A stretch of DNA of 64,000 nt from Cryptomeria japonica (taxonomy: Eukaryota; Streptophyta; Pinopsida; Cupressales; Cupressaceae), in contig NC_081414.1 in the NCBI RefSeq assembly GCF_030272615.1, positions 914,635,648-914,699,647 of the forward strand, in the 5' to 3' direction. Under the pieces are notes generated by a model. It saw only the letters and a list, made by a program, of their open reading frames with translations, ran no database searches and was not told where the DNA came from. The position numbers and the translations under genes were made by a program. Each line of letters opens with the position of its first letter. Position 1 is the first letter of the stretch. Of the stretch, positions 1 to 11,734 are shown one piece after another.

Positions 1-1366
1 TAGGATGGGGATTGGTGTTGGAGGATATGGTCACACAAGGATGCAGGTTCACATGGGGGTCATGTATGTTATCCCACCTTATAGAGAGATTCACTAGGTG
101 GTGTATCTAGGATACAAGAGTCTATCAGCAGGGATGACATTACTATAGGTGTGGGCATGGGAGCACATTCCTACAATGAGGCCACTTGCAGACAGGGATA
201 GGCCATTTGGGCAAGCGTATGCTTATGGATATACAGGTATAGTTGTCCAGCAGAAGCTAGGCAAACTAGAGAATTGATAGAGGGTACTGGATGACATCGA
301 TACAGTCATTTAGATACCATATATGGATTGTGAGGTGTGGGATAAGGATGGGCTAGAGATGACCTACGTTTATATGTCAAGATACCTGATCGAGTGAACA
401 CCCTTTATCATTGAGCGATTTTTGCACAGCCATGTTCAACAATAATATGGGAGACAATAGGGGTTGCCACAAGGAGCGTGTTTATATGCTCATCGGAGAT
501 AGGATGTACCTAAGTGGGGACCCACTGTAGATAGTGTAGCTGAGGTAGAGGAGTATATGACACTGGCAGGACAGATCTGGAATTATGGAGCTAGGGTCGT
601 TGATGCTGGGATGACAAAGGAGTTTGCAGCATACTTCATGGCACATGCAGTAGCACAGATATCTGATCCAACAGAGATGCTACCCGCTTTTGATGATGAT
701 GAGGATGAGCTGCCAGAGAGGTGAGGGGGAGTCTAACAAAGAGATGAGGAGGGAGAGGAGGTAGGAGATGAAGGTGGAGATGATGGAGGAGGTGGTGGAG
801 GAGGTGATGGAGGAGGTGGGAGGGGAGGAGGGAGAGGAGGAGATAGAGGAGGTGGTGGATTGGATAGAGGAAGAGGGGGAGATGTAGGGAGAGGAGGAGA
901 TGGTGGGAGAGGAGGAGGGCTCATTCTTGGTGCTGGTGGGGTTGGTAGGGTAGGTGAAGTGCTAGCGGTGGTGGGTGGTATATAGGATGTTAGGCAGCCC
1001 GCCCAGAGGAGGAGATCTGATGTTTTACCTCCACTGATGCCTCAGATAGGTATAGGTATGGGTGGTATCATGACACAGGTACCCATTTGGATTAGGGTAC
1101 CCACCCATTGACAATATTCATAGATAAGAGCCCTATAGGTCACAGTGCAGGAGCTACAAGCATAGGTGCTAGCACAACAACACCAGATTATGTAGATTAT
1201 GGCAGAGTGGGATATGGAGAGAGAGCATCGGGTCTAGGTAGAGGATCTTGTTGAGATATTGGAGAGAGTGATAGGTGGTGCCCCAATGCGAGACAGCTGA
1301 GGGAGATATGGTATACAACCAAGGAGGATGATTATTACAGGTATCTATATGAGTTAGAATAACCAA
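1..1366 (+). pseudogene. Plant mobile domain (PMD, aminotransferase-like) gene relic, part 1
   Basis: Conceptual translation from about 150 reads WAWEHIPTMRPLADRDRPFG, then a Y/G-rich stretch and IPYMDCEVW. This matches in order the better preserved PMD relic on the minus strand at 39601-40020 (VWAFEHIAICRPITER ... WRPYRDCPGW). Further matching blocks are WNYGARVVDAGMTKE here and WDWRSDVADARTTEE there. PMD proteins are plant proteins of uncertain function that occur both as host genes and inside transposable elements. In-frame stops (for example near 276-281 and 312) and frameshifts show that it is broken. It runs antisense to the surrounding gypsy remnant and is split by the LTR at 1367. Confidence 0.7.
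715..960 (+). repeat. GGAGGNGAT-type minisatellite (Gly/Asp/Arg-rich tail of the PMD relic)
   Basis: Purine-rich short tandem repeats of GGAGG/GGAGAT. In the PMD frame they would encode a Gly/Asp/Arg-rich tail at the place where the other PMD copy (39175-39310, minus) has an Asp/Glu-rich tail. The Pro-rich ORF on the opposite strand is a by-product of this composition. Confidence 0.7.
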
Positions 1367-2573
1367 TGGACAATTGAGAGGGGGGTGAATCAATTGTCAA
1401 CAAATTAGATTAATCAAAGCACTTTATAACCTTTAACTGGAGCACATAACATTAAATACCGGAATAGCAGAAATAGATACCAATAAGAAATAAAACTTAA
1501 GAATGAAATAGAGAATCAACACAATGCAACCATACCACATAATACCATGATTTGTACATGGAAAACCTAGTAAAGGGAAAAACCATGGTGGGAAGCCTAC
1601 CTACAGTCATATGATACTTCTGCAAAAAGTATGTGATACAATAAGGGACCCACACATGCAAGGAGGCATGCTGCCTAGAGTGTACTGCTCATTACAAAGG
1701 AATCTCACTGACTATAGAAAGATTATAACCACCTCAATATAATTGGACAACAATCCAGAAGAATGAACTGCCAATGATAGCATCTACCATGCCTAATTAC
1801 AGTCCCAGTTAAGCTCAATACTAGAGGCCTTTGACCTCTTACATAAACCCAATTTGATAACCTATGATCGACCAAATCTCCTTCGTATATGATATTTCAT
1901 TCCATGACCATTACCACCATGATCTACAATGAGATCTTACATCAATTTATACAAAACCTAAGGCCTAAACCAATTAGATCGGCCACCTAAAAGATATTAC
2001 AATAAGATCAATACATACATCCACATTACAATGATATACCATGTTGGCTTTAGACCAAAACAACATTAACCAATCCATAAATCATCCGAGTAACATGTAG
2101 AGAACACGTAACATGATACCGATCAATAACCTAGACCCAAATAGATTCACCATGTCAAAGCAATGTCTCCAATCAGTCAAGGCATGAATAAATATCACCT
2201 TTTGCATCTTGAATTCCATCTAGAAGCCACACCAACACCACTTATGCATCTTGTCAAAGATTCTCAATAAAATCTCTTCCGGTAAAACCTTAAACCCTTA
2301 CTGGTATAGGCTTACTAGAGTGTATGATAGCATCTGATCATCAAGTCAATACCAACTGACCAAAACATACTCCAGAAACATCAAACCAAACATATTCCAT
2401 TGATCCAAATATGTTGGTAGTATCCAACTAATATTCCCTTTTGCCAGTAACACTAGTTCTTCTACCAATAACCAAAATCTGTCTATTATCAGTAACCAAT
2501 CATAATAGCTAGTGTTGATATCAATGACAAAACATCAATGCAACACATAATCAATTCCTTCATATTGCCAACA
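1367..2573 (-). mobile_element. Probable solo LTR (Ty1/copia-like) inside the PMD relic
   Basis: On the minus strand the segment begins TGTTGGCAATATG (2573 downward) and ends CACCCCCCTCTCAATTGTCCA (1367), a C-rich terminus common near the 3' end of copia LTRs. PMD coding similarity stops at the left edge and resumes at the right edge (VVPIDHRAPSY right of the insert against STVPPEQRAASY in the other copy), which marks it as an insertion of about 1.2 kb. No internal region or second LTR is present. The 5-bp flanks (accaa / gtggt) do not match, so the left boundary or the duplication has decayed. Confidence 0.55.
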
Positions 2574-2775
2574 GTGGTCCCTATAGATCATAGAGCTCCT
2601 AGTTATGAAGCCAATCGATCTGCTCGCAATCATACAGGATAGAGAGTAGAGGTGTTACGAGGCCTGCCCAACATGATCCACCTAGTGGAGATCCAGGGGT
2701 TGGGACATCTACTGTGAGACCATCAGCCTCAGGAGATAGTCATACCTGAGAGACTTGTCTTTGTTGTATTTTGAC
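2574..2775 (+). pseudogene. PMD gene relic, part 2 (3' end)
   Basis: Continuation of the PMD relic after the LTR insertion. The reading VVPIDHRAPSYEANRSARN corresponds to TVPPEQRAASYWARSRTESR in the minus-strand copy at 38761-38943. Stops are present. The region then fades into AT-rich noncoding sequence. Confidence 0.55.
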
Positions 2776-4110
2776 ATATATCCCTTATACATTTCGACCA
2801 TTTTTTAAAGATATAATATATATGGCACTGATTTTCTCTGATCCACATATGTTATTGATGATGATTGGCGATATGTATTGATATGATAATTCTATGATGA
2901 TGATGTGATTCTTAGATAATGATATTCTTGATTTTGATGATTATGTATGATTTATGATGAGATGAGAGTGTGAGGATGTATGTGTATTGATTACTTTGAT
3001 TTATGAGATGTATCTTAAAAATGAGATGTATGATAATGATGATGATGTGAGATTAATGATATGCAACTAAATGCAAGCTTAAAATGATTTTAAAATGATA
3101 TGCAACTAAATGTAGGATTAAAATGATGTTAAAATGATATGCAACTAAATGCAAGCTTAAGAATGATATGAAACTAAATGATCACTTTAATTTTGTCGGT
3201 GTCATTCTTGTTAGTCACTTGTTTGTGCTCTATTTTTGTGTGTCATCATTGAGATTTTGATATGTTGGAAGTTTATACAAGCATAATGGTATAATTGAAC
3301 CATAATGACTTGAGTGGAACTTACATGGATTTTGATATTGCAAGATGGCAGAAGCATCGATGTATAATTGAACCAAGATGACCTGAGTGTTGCTTTTGTA
3401 AAATAGACAAGAGTTAAATATTTGTATGCACAAAGTGGAACAATTTCGTCAATGATATGTTTCCAATCATGTCTCAAGACAATATTTGTATCGTATGAAT
3501 GATTGCCTTACAGACAAAAAACTAAAAAATATCAGATTTCTTTGTTCCTTTCTCTATCCTGATGCATCCTTGAGTAGCTCTGGAGATTCAATGATTCAAA
3601 AATACAAAATAGTCAAAACTACATGCTAGATGTAATCAAATTATAATTCAGAAAATCATCCATCATGTGTGTGTTAAAGTTTTAATTGGATAATGGTCTT
3701 GTTTTCTAGCCCGATGAGAAATTCTTGATAGTGTTTCCTTAGCATGTTGTGATCCTTGTTGTTTTTTGTTGGAAATGTTGAAAGTGAGAGGAATGTTGCC
3801 CCTTAGTTACAGATATCTATCGATGTGGATATATATATTGATCACCAAGACATGGTGGGGTATGATATGGATAAGCTTTTTTTGGATAATCAAGGACAGT
3901 AACTATGCTAAGTATGTCAGGGATAATGCTACGTGAATAAGTGTTGGGTGATGGCCGTTAGCTGAGACTTGGGTGGATGTCAAAGATATGAGTACTGATA
4001 GATAGAGGAGTCGGTCTCTCACAAATAGCGCCTATTGCCAGGTTTTCACTACTTGGTTTTATTGCACTTTTCTTCTTTTTTTTTTTTCCTTTTTCCATGA
4101 ATTGGACAAC
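2776..4110. other. Noncoding 3' region of the minus-strand gypsy remnant
   Basis: AT-rich with no credible ORF. It holds ATGATG-rich sequence (2850-3050), a 39-bp tandem repeat (3055-3180), and at 3220-3480 a segment similar to 50840-51010 (both with the phrase acttgagtggaacttacatgg or close variants). Near 4030 the words gccaggttttcac match the repeated CTGGCAAACAGGC motif downstream of integrase in the other family members. Confidence 0.6.
3055..3180. repeat. 39-bp tandem repeat, about 3 copies
   Basis: The unit begins AATGATATGCAACTAAATG and recurs at about 3057, 3096 and 3135, with a partial fourth copy (AATGATATGAAACTAAATG). It lies in the noncoding 3' part of the gypsy remnant. Confidence 0.8.
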
Positions 4111-5835
4111 TCAAGTGTATAATTTCTTCATATGGATATTGTTGGTTTGTTTGTCAACCACATCCCCTTCTGAGGTTGTTAACTGATAGGTGCCTAATCT
4201 ATAGGCTGATAAGATGACAAAAGGATCCAACCAGTTAGGTTCAAACTTCCCCTTCTTTTCTCGATTCTGCTGATTTCTGGGATTTTCCTTTAGTACAAGA
4301 TCACTGACTTTGAAAGCCCTAGGAATGACTCTATGATTGTAACTTCAACACATTCGCTACTGGTGTGCCTTGAGATGATCATAGGCATGTTGTCATTTTT
4401 CATCTAGGAGCTCTAGTTCATGCAATTTGTTGACTCGATACTCCTCATCTGGTATGAGGCCCTTCAAAGATACTCTGAGAGATGGAATTTCTACCTCAAG
4501 AGGTAGAATTACTTATGATCTGTACACTAATGAATATGGCGTAGCCTCCGTAGTTGTCTAAATTCTAGTCCTATATGCCCAAAGTGCCGGATTGAGTTGT
4601 AGATGCCAGTCCTTACCTGCATCATTTTTTGTTTTCTTGAGGATTTTCAAGATTGTTTTATTTGATGCTTTTGCTTGACAATTCCCCTGTGGGTAGTAAG
4701 GTGTAGAGAAGCGATGTTGGATTTTGAATCTTTCACATAACTCTCGTACGTCTTGATTTTTGAAAGGACGCCCATTGTCTGTAATGTTGAAACTTAGAAT
4801 GCAGTATCTGCAAATGAGATAATTAAGAATAAATAAGGCAATATATTTTCCAGTTACTGTGGTCATCGAGACTGCTTCAATCCACTTTGTGAAATACTTT
4901 GTTGCAGTGATAATGAACTTGTGTCCATTTGAAGAGGAAGGATAGATTTTCCCTACTAAATCAAGTTCCCAATGACAGAAAGGCCAAGATGTGGTAAATG
5001 GCTGCAGCTCCTTTGCTGGTGCATGGATAAGATTTCCATGAATTTAGCACTTAGGACATTTATTTGCAAATTGATAAGAGTCTTTCTCCATTGTCGGCCA
5101 GTAATATCCCATTCTCAGAAGTTTCTTAGTGAGAGTAGGACCACTTGAATGCATACCACAGATACCCTCGTGAAGCTTGTGTAAGGTAGAGTCAAACTCG
5201 TTACGATTGAGGCAACGAAGAAGAGTACCATCTAGACCTCGATGTTAAAGGGTGTCAGCGGTTAAGGTATAACGGGTGGCTTGCCAGATGATGCTGCATT
5301 TTTTGTTACGAGATAGGTCAAGTGGTAGGGTATTTTTCTTAAGATATTCATATATTATCCCGTATAGAGAGGAGTCTGAATCGGTTAAGGCATAGATGAC
5401 TTGGGATAAATAATTGTCATAGGCTGGGGAAAATAGTTGCTCTACTAGGAACCCAAAACGACTTTGTTTCTCTAAATTTTGCAGCAGTGAAGCGATAGTG
5501 GCCATTGCATTGGCCGCTCTGTTGTCCAACCTCGGTATTTTCTCGAAGGTGATGTGTAGAAAGTACTATTTGAAATCATCCACCATTCTCTTATAGGGCA
5601 TTAGTTTATCATCCTTTGTCTGATATTCATCGTTGATTTGATTAATGACTAATTGAGAATCCCCATAGACTCTCAATTTTGTGATTCTCCATTCCATAGC
5701 CATTTTGATTCTTGTGACCAGGGCTTCATATTCAGCGATGTTGTTGGTGCATGGAAACATCAATCTATAAGATCGTGGGATGGTGTGCCCTTCTGGAGTG
5801 ATGAACAAGATGCCAACACCTGATCTAGGGAAAAC
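4111..5835 (-). pseudogene. Tat-type aRNase H - integrase pseudogene
   Basis: Minus-strand reading. An archaeal-type RNase H (5835-5250) shows NNIAEYEAL and VYGDSQLVINQI with a late NRAANAMATIAS block. The integrase follows, with an HHCC-like zinc region (HEGICGMHSSG ... CPKC), core motif NITDNGRPFKNQDV, the PYYPQGN block and a C-terminal GKFEPNWLDPF segment ending at a TGA at 4111-4113. The catalytic glutamate position reads QAKASNK instead of QAEASNK. Stops and frameshifts are frequent. It is close to the outer element's pol (43090-44849) in wording, so it is the same family. Confidence 0.85.
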
Positions 5836-6130
5836 TTTAAGAAACCCCTCCCTTGGACAAGGTGTAAAAACCTGGCGAAAGTTATATAATTCTGAAGAAA
5901 ATTTTAATTTTACTGGCGAATTTTTGTGGTTTACGGAGAAAAATAATAATCTCCATTGGCGAATTAGCCGTGATTGCTCAAAGTTTGTGAAAAATCCTGG
6001 TGAATTGTATTGTTTTTAAAACCCAAAAAATAATTGCATGGGTGAATTGTAATGTTTTTAAACAATGTTTGGCCAAACAAACATTGTTTAAAAACAAACT
6101 TGATGGTAGGCTAAACAAACATTATTTAAA
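5836..6130. other. Junction sequence with GGCGAA words
   Basis: Short AT-rich sequence between the gypsy remnant and the copia scrap, with recurring GGCGAA/TGGCGAAT words but no ORF of substance. It includes the inverted repeat at 6054-6095. Confidence 0.4.
6054..6095. repeat. Perfect 18-bp inverted repeat (hairpin) with 6-nt loop
   Basis: Arm 6054-6071 (GTTTTTAAACAATGTTTG) is the exact reverse complement of 6078-6095, with GCCAAA between. A related partial copy at 6158-6180 carries TTTGGCCAAACAAAC, part of the copia fragment, so the hairpin probably arose by local duplication and inversion of that sequence. Confidence 0.85.
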
Positions 6131-6450
6131 AAAATGTGTTGTGTAATTGATGGTAGGCTCCAATGTTTGGCCAAACAAACTTGCAAGAAGCTTACGAAGC
6201 CACACTACTTCGCAGGTTGCTACACACATTGCAATGTATTATGTCTCTGCAGTGGTCAGAGCTACTGAAGACTGCTTCCTACTACACCAGGAAATCATAG
6301 TAGATCCTAAGCTGAAGCAACAACCAAAAGTGCTCTTTCGATCAGTAACACTTCCTGCCCAATCAGAATCAGAATATCCTTCAAGAGTCGATCCATATTG
6401 GAAGAGTATTTCAAGCCATATCCAATTGTGCCATGCAAGTATCTAATATT
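6130..6450 (-). pseudogene. Ty1/copia RNase H fragment
   Basis: On the minus strand the sequence translates to the classic copia RNase H end: YLHGTIGYGLKYSSN, GYSDSDWAGSVTDRKSTFGC, SLGSTMISWCSRKQ, YIAMCVATCEVVWLRKLL and LFGQTLEP. One in-frame TAA replaces the usual Glu codon after TTAET. About 100 codons survive, with no LTR nearby. The plus-strand 99-codon ORF here is a shadow. Confidence 0.9.
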
Positions 6451-6588
6451 TTATAATCAAAATAAGTAGGGTGTGGAAATAATAATAAATATATAAATAT
6501 AATTTTTAGATACTATAAGGTTTTCCTAATTGTATTCACCCATGCCCTTGTCCTGATATGAGTTTGTAGGTTGTGTGGGATTTGAGCT

Positions 6589-6770
6589 TTGGCGATTTCA
6601 ACCTATTTTCAAACCATAAAAATAAAATATTGGCGATTTCAAGCTATTTTCAAACAATAAAAAAATATTGGTGATTTCAATCTATTTTCAAACCATAAAA
6701 ATAAAATATTGGCGATTTCAAGCTATTTTCAAACCATAAAAAACAATATTGGCGATTTCAAGATATTAAG
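6589..6770. repeat. About 41-bp minisatellite, 4+ copies
   Basis: The unit GGCGATTTCAAGCTATTTTC plus an AT-rich half repeats at about 6590, 6631, 6669 and 6710, with a truncated fifth copy (GGCGATTTCAAGATATTAAG). It lies immediately left of the outer element. Confidence 0.85.
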
Positions 6771-6848
6771 TAATTAAAACACGTGGAACACAGTCATCAA
6801 CTCTCTGCCTGGAAGACTGCCCATTAGAAAATCTCGTGACCTAGTGAC

Positions 6849-7991
6849 TGTAATACCCTAAAAATGGTCATCTAAACCATGAGCCCCTAATCTCGACAAC
6901 ATCACCAAGGTCCTAACCAAAGGCAATTAAATAAGTCTTGAGCACACAATTAATTCTTTAATCATCAATGTCACATGGCAAAACTAATCACTCAATATTA
7001 ATTAAATATTTATTTAATTAATTAAATCATTCCAAGTAAATCATTTTAAACAATTATCTTATTTATTTTATTAAATATCCTAGCATATTTAATTAAATAA
7101 ATCAATTTGCCATTAAATCATCAAAAAGAGGAATTAATTTAATTAAATAAATCAATTTGCCATCAAATCTTCAAAAAATGAAACAAATCAAGAAAGAGGA
7201 ATTGGAAATTATGAGCACAAATCTTCAAAAAAGGAAATAAATCAAGAAAGAGGAATTGGAAATTATGAGCACAAATCTTCAAAAAAAGGAATTAATTGAC
7301 AAAAAAGAATTAAAAATTGAGAAAAGAAATCAATTGGATATAATCTTGAAAAAACAAATTAAAAATTGATAAATAATCTCAAAGAAAGCAATTAAAACAA
7401 TTAAATCTTAAAATTGAATGAAATAGAGAATAAATCAGTTTTTTTCTTGATTTTATCTTAATTTTAGTTTAATTTCCTTTAAAACTGAGAAAAGCATCCA
7501 ATCACATCAATTCACCTAGATTGTGCTTCCTCTTTGAAAATCTTGACTGCTCATCATCATTTAATCTTAGCCTTTGGTTTCTTTCTGAATTTTCTATAAA
7601 TTCAGGCTCTCATCTCTCATTCAAAAAAAATCCTGGAGAATATATTGTTATTATATTGTTTTTGCTCTAGGTTCATTGAGAATATTGCATATTAATTATT
7701 TCATATTGATTAAATCATTTATCTTAATATTGCTTGAATCTTGTTAGATTAATCTTGCTTTCATCTAGCTAATATCATGCTCATATAGATTAAATCCTTC
7801 ATCTTGGTGTAGTCTAGTCACTGGTATTGCTTATACAAATTTGAGAGCAATCTTATACTCGCATCTTTTAGAAGGCAATGGGTTGATTTGTTGTGGTTTT
7901 CATATTCATGCTTATATTTGTCTAACCATACATGTAATGACTTGATTGAAGTGTTGTGTTTATAGATACAGGTTCACTTTTCACACACACA
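6849..7991 (+). repeat. 5' LTR of outer element
   Basis: Begins TGTAATACCCTAAAAATGG and ends ...TTTTCACACACACA. Very AT-rich with ATTTAATTAA blocks. It contains two tandem copies (about 7165-7275) of a 54-bp unit with AAATCAAGAAAGAGGAATTG. The same sequence, split, is at 47443-47980 and 54178-54793. Confidence 0.92.
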
Positions 7992-10091
7992 TTTTTGGTG
8001 CCCATCATGGGGCAGAAAACTACTTTTTCGGCCTCAAAATCATTCATTTTATCCTGCAAGTTTCATCCATACAATCTCTACGAAATTTCGTACAAGTAGT
8101 TTCACTGCATTGTACGACATTATATTGAAGCCTGTCATTTACCGTATGACATAATATTATACCTTGTAGTTTGTCATACGAATCATAGTATGGACTCGTA
8201 CGACATACTGTTTCTAGTTATTTGATTTTATCCTCTGTTGTCCTGTGCTAATTTATGACTCGAATGATAAAAGTGCTTTCATCGTTTCATTTTATGAGAA
8301 TTGTCGTACGATTTTGTCTCTGTTAGATTAAAAGCAAGTTTCACTTTTCGAGGTTTTTCTTGAATTAAATTTGGATTATTCTAACGCTAACCCTAAATTG
8401 TCTTCTGTCTGCCTGGTATTTTCACAGCCTGACCAGTTTCTTGCAGGACGCTTGTCAAAGAATTTATCACTCAAACATACGCCTGTCAAAGAATAAAAAC
8501 AACATGACTACTGATGCATTGTTTTTGCAGGTTGCCTAAAGAGAAATCAATCAAGCATCGTGTATTCTTTAATTTTTTTAGGCACCTAACTTGCTATCTG
8601 GGTAATGAACAAATCTATCTTTTGTGTTTTTTTAGAAAATTTCGAGAGGTAGGAGAGTATGCTCTTGTCTTTCTAAGACAATTAGAAATCTAGACCCTTG
8701 AGGCTTTTTCTTTGTTTGAGATTTCTACATCTTTAGCAGGCCGACCCTCCCGAGGGGTTGAAAAACTCTTAAAGCCATTATGGCCAGTGTGAGGGGAACG
8801 ACCTAAGTGGGAATGTCTAAATGCCAAGTACTCCAACCCACTATAAAATAAACATGATTTGATGAAAATCAAGTCAACGACAGTGCTCAGGAATAGCTCT
8901 CCTCAGTACCTTCGAGTATATTGAACCTTGGTTTTCAAGGCTGGGAGACCTCTTAACTGAGTTTATACCTTGATGCATCGAACAAAACCCTTACTAGATC
9001 CAATTAAAATTAGAAGCTACCCGATTCACCTCTGAAAGGTTGATAATCTTTGTGCAAGAGAGATAGTAACTCTCCCAAGACACTTGCCATATCGTGCCCC
9101 CATTAGCGTTTGGAGTCGGCTAATACGGCGTTGAGAATCCATTGCATGAGACTCAATGGTCATATTCTGATTAGCTATTGGGTGTGCACCTAAGTCAGCA
9201 AGCAAAGGTTTTCTTCTCTAAGCCAACTTCCATAGGGTTTGCATGCTGTGATTGAAGTTACTATTCATACTGTGTGTTTTCTGTGTTTTCATCCCTCAAA
9301 CTAAAACTGGAATACTAAAACTGGAGAAAATAAATCAACAAACTCAGTGATCAAAACTTTGTCTGTGTCACAAACTAGTCTATCCTTGTCAAAAATCAGT
9401 CCATCTCAGAATTGGTCATACTCAGTTGTCATACCCAGCCATTGAAAAACTCAAAATTTTTGTCTCTATCCTATTAACAGTCATACGAGCCTGATCATTT
9501 GTCATCCTGCACCATATTATGTGTCATACGAGTCTGCTAATTTGTCGCACGATGCTAATCCTTTGTCGTACAAAACCCAGTAGTCTATCGTTTAAAGCTA
9601 AATCTTGTGTTGTACAAGATAGAACTGCACTGAATTATTTGTCGTTCGACACCTACCCATTTGTCGTATGGTACTAGACAACAACTCATACGAAACAAAA
9701 CTGTTGTCATCCTTAAGCTGTTATACTGTCGTACGATCTCAAAAAATTTGTCATACGAGTCTCTGATTTTGTCAGTCCAGAACAGTCAAACCTATCCAAA
9801 ATAGTCTATAGTTAGCCTAAAACTGGTTATCATCCTCCTGAGCATAAACAACCTTGATAGTGTACCTTTGTCATTACGTTGCACGATTTTATCGATCATC
9901 TTTAAGCTAGTTCAAACAAACATCTTATCAAACCTAAGTTAACTTAGATAACGTCTTACACAAGATAGATCATTTCTAAAACCAGACCAAATCTTAGTTA
10001 CTTCTCTCAATCACTATGTTAAACGAACTACTAGCTACAATTTGATCTTGACTTCTGCAACACATCTCACTCTCGATCCTGTCAGTTACAA
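7992..10091 (+). other. 2.1-kb leader of outer element with repeated TCGTACGA words
   Basis: No convincing gene. Two clusters (about 8085-8310 and 9475-9770) carry many variants of TTTGTCGTACGA, built round the palindrome TCGTACGA, for example at 8198, 8301 and 9729. The middle part (8650-9260) is less repetitive, has no ORF over 60 codons worth calling, and leads into gag at 10092. Confidence 0.6.
7996..8013 (+). other. Primer binding site of outer element
   Basis: TGGTGCCCATCATGGGGC lies 4 nt after the LTR end. It begins with the TGG needed to pair with a tRNA CCA end. The tRNA species cannot be fixed by eye. Confidence 0.65.
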
Positions 10092-11734
10092 ATGCCTGTC
10101 CAAACTAGAAGCTCTCGTAGCAAAATAGGCAAAGCAAAAGAAACACCCTTTTCATCAAACGACAATCCATTCTTCAAAGAAAACCCCTTTCAAAGTAAAC
10201 CATCCTCATCACAAATACCAGTTTACGACTTACCAATCTTTGGTCAGCCCCTATCTCCCACCATGTCTGGAGAAAGGCAAGAAAGAGAAGCTAGTAAATG
10301 ATATACTCACGATGATTTCAGCAATCATGCCACTGACAGTGATTCCTCATCAACTGAATCTGAGCTTCCTGAACCTCCTGAAGCCAAAGTACATAGATGT
10401 CAGAATGATAAAGAGTTTTGAAAAATGATGAAGGTCATCATGGCTAGGGAAAAAGAAGACTATTTCCTAGAATTAGCAAAGCAAGGTGCCAAACTCCCTA
10501 CTAGTTATAATGTGGAGGCCCTCGTTGCTAAAGAGGAAGAGCTACCATGGGGAAAAATAAGCAAACAAATGCAAGCATTACAAACTGTGGTCACAAGAAT
10601 AGAAGACAAAGATAAAATGCCAAAACAATATTCTCTGGACACAATATGCCCATTCCCATTTGACAAAAACCTTTACATGTCTCCATTTCCTTTACGAGTT
10701 GAGATCCCAAAATTTGACAAATATGATGGTACTCAGATCCTCAAGATCATGTCAGAGAGTTTTGTGCCACTTGTATGGAGTTCATGCATGATCAAACGTA
10801 CCTCATGCACCTTTTCCCAATGAGTTTAGGGGGTCAAGCCATGGAATGGTTCTCAAGTCTACCCAAAGGGATAAAAATGTTTAAATAACTAATCCAACTA
10901 TTTTTGCAACAATACTCATACAACATTCGACATCCTATGACTATGATAGATCTTTGCAATACTAAACGGAAAACAGGGGAGCCTTTTCACACTTTCCTCC
11001 AACGTTGGAGAAAGATGTTCTCTAGGTATCCACGACCTATCTCAGACTCTGAGAAAATGGATATATTTGTTAATAACCTAGTCCCAAAACTGAAATACAG
11101 TATACAAATGCAAGTACACCCATCATTTAACAAAATGGTAGATAATGCTATTTGGATGGAAGATGTGCTCATAAAGAAAGGGGATATCTCACTTTGGAAG
11201 GAAACACAACAAGGTTCTAGCTCTAAAGAAAAGAATAAATACTGGAAATATGGCAAAGATAGCAACAAGAATGTCGTTAATGATGGAGTGATAGATACTA
11301 TCCAAGAAAAAACAAAATCCACAATATTTAACTTGGCTAGTGGCACACAAGCACTCAAGGCAGATGAAACTACAACAGAGAATCCCCCAAAGAAAACAAG
11401 AGAATGGTTTAAAGAAAAACCTTGGCTTTAAAAGCCTAAGCATGATTTTACTCCTCTAGATGAATCATATTAATTGGCTTTTAAAACTTTATTGGTAAAT
11501 AATCTGATAACATTGCCAGACAATTCTAGACCATATGACCCAGAAATTAGACCCAAATGGTGGAGAGAAAATGAATATTGTGACTACCATCGGAATAAGG
11601 GACATAACATTAACAATTGCATAAAACTCCGACATGAAATCCAAGATCTCATTGACGCAGGCAAGATCATTGTTGGAAATCACGCGACTAATGTTGATCA
11701 TAAGCCCTTTAAAGATCCCTTACCTAGTTATTAA
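10092..11734 (+). pseudogene. Outer element gag (frameshifted)
   Basis: The structural capsid/nucleocapsid polyprotein of a Ty3/gypsy element. The start ATG at 10092 gives MPVQTRSSRSK. The body is split over several frames (10092-10301, 10240-10428, 10425-10823, 10904-11431, 11474-11734). Recognisable blocks are SLDTICPFPFDKNLYMSPFP, then EPFHTFLQRWRKMFSRYPRP and MDIFVNNLVPKLKYSIQMQV, typical of the gag domain. A zinc-knuckle variant CDYHRNKGHNINNC lies at about 11579-11620. A TAA at 11429-11431 separates the last part. Not functional as read. Confidence 0.85.

Larger units (their letters stand above)
1..5835 (-). mobile_element. Ty3/gypsy (Tat-type) element remnant, 3' portion
   Basis: Read on the minus strand, this block holds the end of an archaeal-type RNase H, an integrase ending near 4111, a long noncoding 3' region, and a PMD gene relic in the opposite (plus) sense at 1-1366 and 2574-2775. 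The same order is seen at 35826-42058, so this is the same kind of element in opposite orientation. The 3' LTR would lie beyond the left edge of the window. The upstream end breaks off inside the RNase H near 5835, next to unrelated copia sequence. It is dead: many stops and frameshifts. The block also contains a probable solo LTR at 1367-2573. Confidence 0.8.

Noticed and set aside
733-924. Pro-rich 63-codon minus-strand ORF
   Set aside because: Complement of a GGAGG-type minisatellite in the PMD relic.
6147-6446. 99-codon plus-strand ORF
   Set aside because: The minus strand encodes an unmistakable Ty1/copia RNase H here; the plus ORF is its shadow.
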